A DNA stretch of 53,983 nt from assembly GCA_001273385.1 (NCBI GenBank), contig LFWW01000009.1, positions 1-53,983 on the forward strand. Direction: 5' to 3'. Both the position numbers and the translations under genes were made by a program. Below the pieces are notes generated by a model, which was not told where the DNA came from, did no database searches, and was given only the letters and a program-made list of their open reading frames with translations. Shown here in pieces: positions 52,898 through 53,983 of the stretch; the stretch's first letter is position 1; every line of letters begins with the position of its first letter. The stretch is from a miscellaneous Crenarchaeota group-6 archaeon AD8-1 (GTDB taxonomy: Archaea; Thermoproteota; Bathyarchaeia; Bathyarchaeales; Bathycorpusculaceae).

Positions 52898-53983
52898 TTG
52901 GAAGCATGGAACTATTGGTTATCTGAACTATCCAATAAATCTGAAGCTACACGCAAAAAATACGCGTTATTCCTTCAAAAATTTGTTGACTATACGCAAA
53001 TGAATGCTAACCAACTTATTGAGCAACGAAAAATTGAATTAAAAAAAGAGGACTTGCGAGAACAACGAGCAATGGAATCCAGATTAACAGGATTTATTGC
53101 TTCTCTTAAGGATCAAGGCTATTCTTCCTCAACATGCAAGGTTGCTTACGCCTCAATCAGATCTTTTTTTGAAATAAACTACATGCCCTTAAGAATGAGG
53201 AGAGGATCTTATCCTCAGGGTGAAAGTTTGGGAAGTCGAGTAGCTACAAGGGATCATATTAGAAGAATTCTTTATGATGTTAAAAAATCAAAAGACTACA
53301 TTAAGTTAAAAGCAATAATTCTTTGCCTAAAAGATAGCGGGTTAAGGGTTAGCGACCTCATTGCTTTGAATTATGGTGATGTAGCTGAAGAATTAGAAAA
53401 AGATACAGAATTCATTAGCCTGAACCGAGTCACTATTAAGAGCAAGATCGTTGCTCACACCTTTCTCGGATACGAATCAATAGAAGCATTAAAAGAGTAT
53501 ATTGAAAAGCGCAGGGCAGGAACTCAAGATATTCCGCCTGAAACCCTCACAAAAGACTCCCCATTATTTAGAACGAACTCAAGTGGGAAAGTTAAGCGGT
53601 TAAGCAGATCAGGAATCAGCACTACGGTCCTGTTTCATTTCAGAAGAATCGGAGAAAAAGGGTTAAGTGCACATAGTTTAAGAAAATTTCTTCAAACAAC
53701 CTTAGAGGCTTCAGGCGTAAACTCAAATTGGATTGATCAAATTCTTGGTCATAAATTGTTAAACAGTAGAGATGCGTATAGTAAACCAAGCCAGGAACAA
53801 CTCAAAGAAGCTTATATCAAAGCATATCCAAAAATAAGAATTTTTAAAAGTGTTGAAATTGAGGAAAGGATCAGTGAGTTGGAACATCAAATTGAAGAAA
53901 GGGATATTCTGATTAAAGGATTATTAAACAATGGAACAAATAAAAATAATGAAATTCAGGAGCTAAAAATAAAAGTCAAAGAG
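52898..53983 (+). CDS. Tyrosine recombinase/integrase, truncated by window end
   Basis: 362 codons without stop. An N-terminal SAM-like core-binding domain (about 1-110) is followed by the catalytic domain. Arg is in DSGLRVSDL, a probable Lys in RVTIKSKIVAH, His-Arg in SAHSLRKF, His in ILGHKLL, and the nucleophilic Tyr in RDAYSKPS. The tail is a coiled coil (IEERISELEHQIEERD). It joins or excises DNA at specific sites. Codon use (CGC, GCG, GCC, CTC) is richer in GC than neighbouring genes, suggesting transfer. TTG 52898 is 7 bases after AAGGT. It lies 60 bases downstream of rnpB and may belong to an element extending beyond the window. Confidence 0.85.
   Translation, partial: MEAWNYWLSELSNKSEATRKKYALFLQKFVDYTQMNANQLIEQRKIELKKEDLREQRAMESRLTGFIASLKDQGYSSSTCKVAYASIRSFFEINYMPLRMRRGSYPQGESLGSRVATRDHIRRILYDVKKSKDYIKLKAIILCLKDSGLRVSDLIALNYGDVAEELEKDTEFISLNRVTIKSKIVAHTFLGYESIEALKEYIEKRRAGTQDIPPETLTKDSPLFRTNSSGKVKRLSRSGISTTVLFHFRRIGEKGLSAHSLRKFLQTTLEASGVNSNWIDQILGHKLLNSRDAYSKPSQEQLKEAYIKAYPKIRIFKSVEIEERISELEHQIEERDILIKGLLNNGTNKNNEIQELKIKVKE

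Overview
The window is a stretch of AT-rich archaeal chromosome (roughly 30% G+C by eye). Archaeal identity rests on an Orc1/Cdc6 initiator, TATA-binding protein, transcription factor S, aIF2-beta, Pelota, RIO1 kinase, a Dim2-like KH protein, LonB, the Hjc resolvase, pyruvoyl-dependent arginine decarboxylase, an archaeal-type triosephosphate isomerase, Tsr3, DUF424, DUF373 and an archaeal RNase P RNA. Two small winged-helix regulators of the HTH_45 kind and a crenarchaeal-style single-OB SSB with an RGG tail point, weakly, to the TACK side (Bathyarchaeia-like). No rRNA, tRNA, IS element or CRISPR array was seen.

Layout. 1-5.7 kb: tail of an unknown gene, a broken apgM, a membrane protein, RNase HI, a VOC protein, a HAD hydrolase, a processive-type glycosyltransferase and an HTH regulator. 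5.8-9.2 kb: a minus-strand cluster orc1/cdc6 - HTH - moaC - moaB - moaA. 9.3-12 kb: pdaD, Nudix, tpiA (with an internal deletion), DUF89. 12-21 kb: galT, SSB, malic enzyme, a flippase-like membrane protein, pelota and a tungsten-type aldehyde ferredoxin oxidoreductase. 21-26.4 kb: very AT-rich gaps around a PD-(D/E)XK nuclease, Hjc and LonB. 26.4-31.6 kb: nnrDE, tsr3, a macro-domain protein, mobA, and a ParA/winged-helix pair with inverted repeats upstream. 32-36.7 kb: UPF0282 metallo-hydrolase, ornithine cyclodeaminase-like protein, a GC-rich non-coding island, TFS, KH protein, RIO1. 36.8-46 kb: HD phosphohydrolase, aspartate ammonia-lyase, a surface beta-helix protein, the aIF2-beta/DUF424 operon, COG1340, DUF373, cis-prenyltransferase, a YchF-type GTPase. 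46-52.5 kb: AsnC-like sensor, pyrG, CBS protein, TBP, nucleotidyltransferase, TtuA-like thiolase, DUF1922, a degenerate nuclease, AK6. 52.5 kb to the end: RNase P RNA followed by a tyrosine recombinase running off the window.

How the genes fit together. moaA/B/C and mobA make the pterin cofactor that the oxidoreductase would use. Malic enzyme and aspartase feed central carbon metabolism. Translation and ribosome-biogenesis genes (aIF2-beta, pelota, rio1, KH, tsr3, AK6, TtuA-like) are spread through the window.

Most notable. (1) Several conserved genes have no ATG/GTG/TTG where family alignment and the Shine-Dalgarno site place the start. They carry ATA (DUF1922, KH protein, flippase-like, PD-(D/E)XK) or CTG (RNase HI, Hjc) there. 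(2) Two glycolytic genes, apgM and tpiA, carry internal deletions removing the catalytic serine and barrel strand 5 respectively. (3) A GC-rich, hairpin-forming island at 34.26-34.40 kb is a candidate non-coding RNA. (4) The parA/winged-helix leader contains nested inverted repeats.
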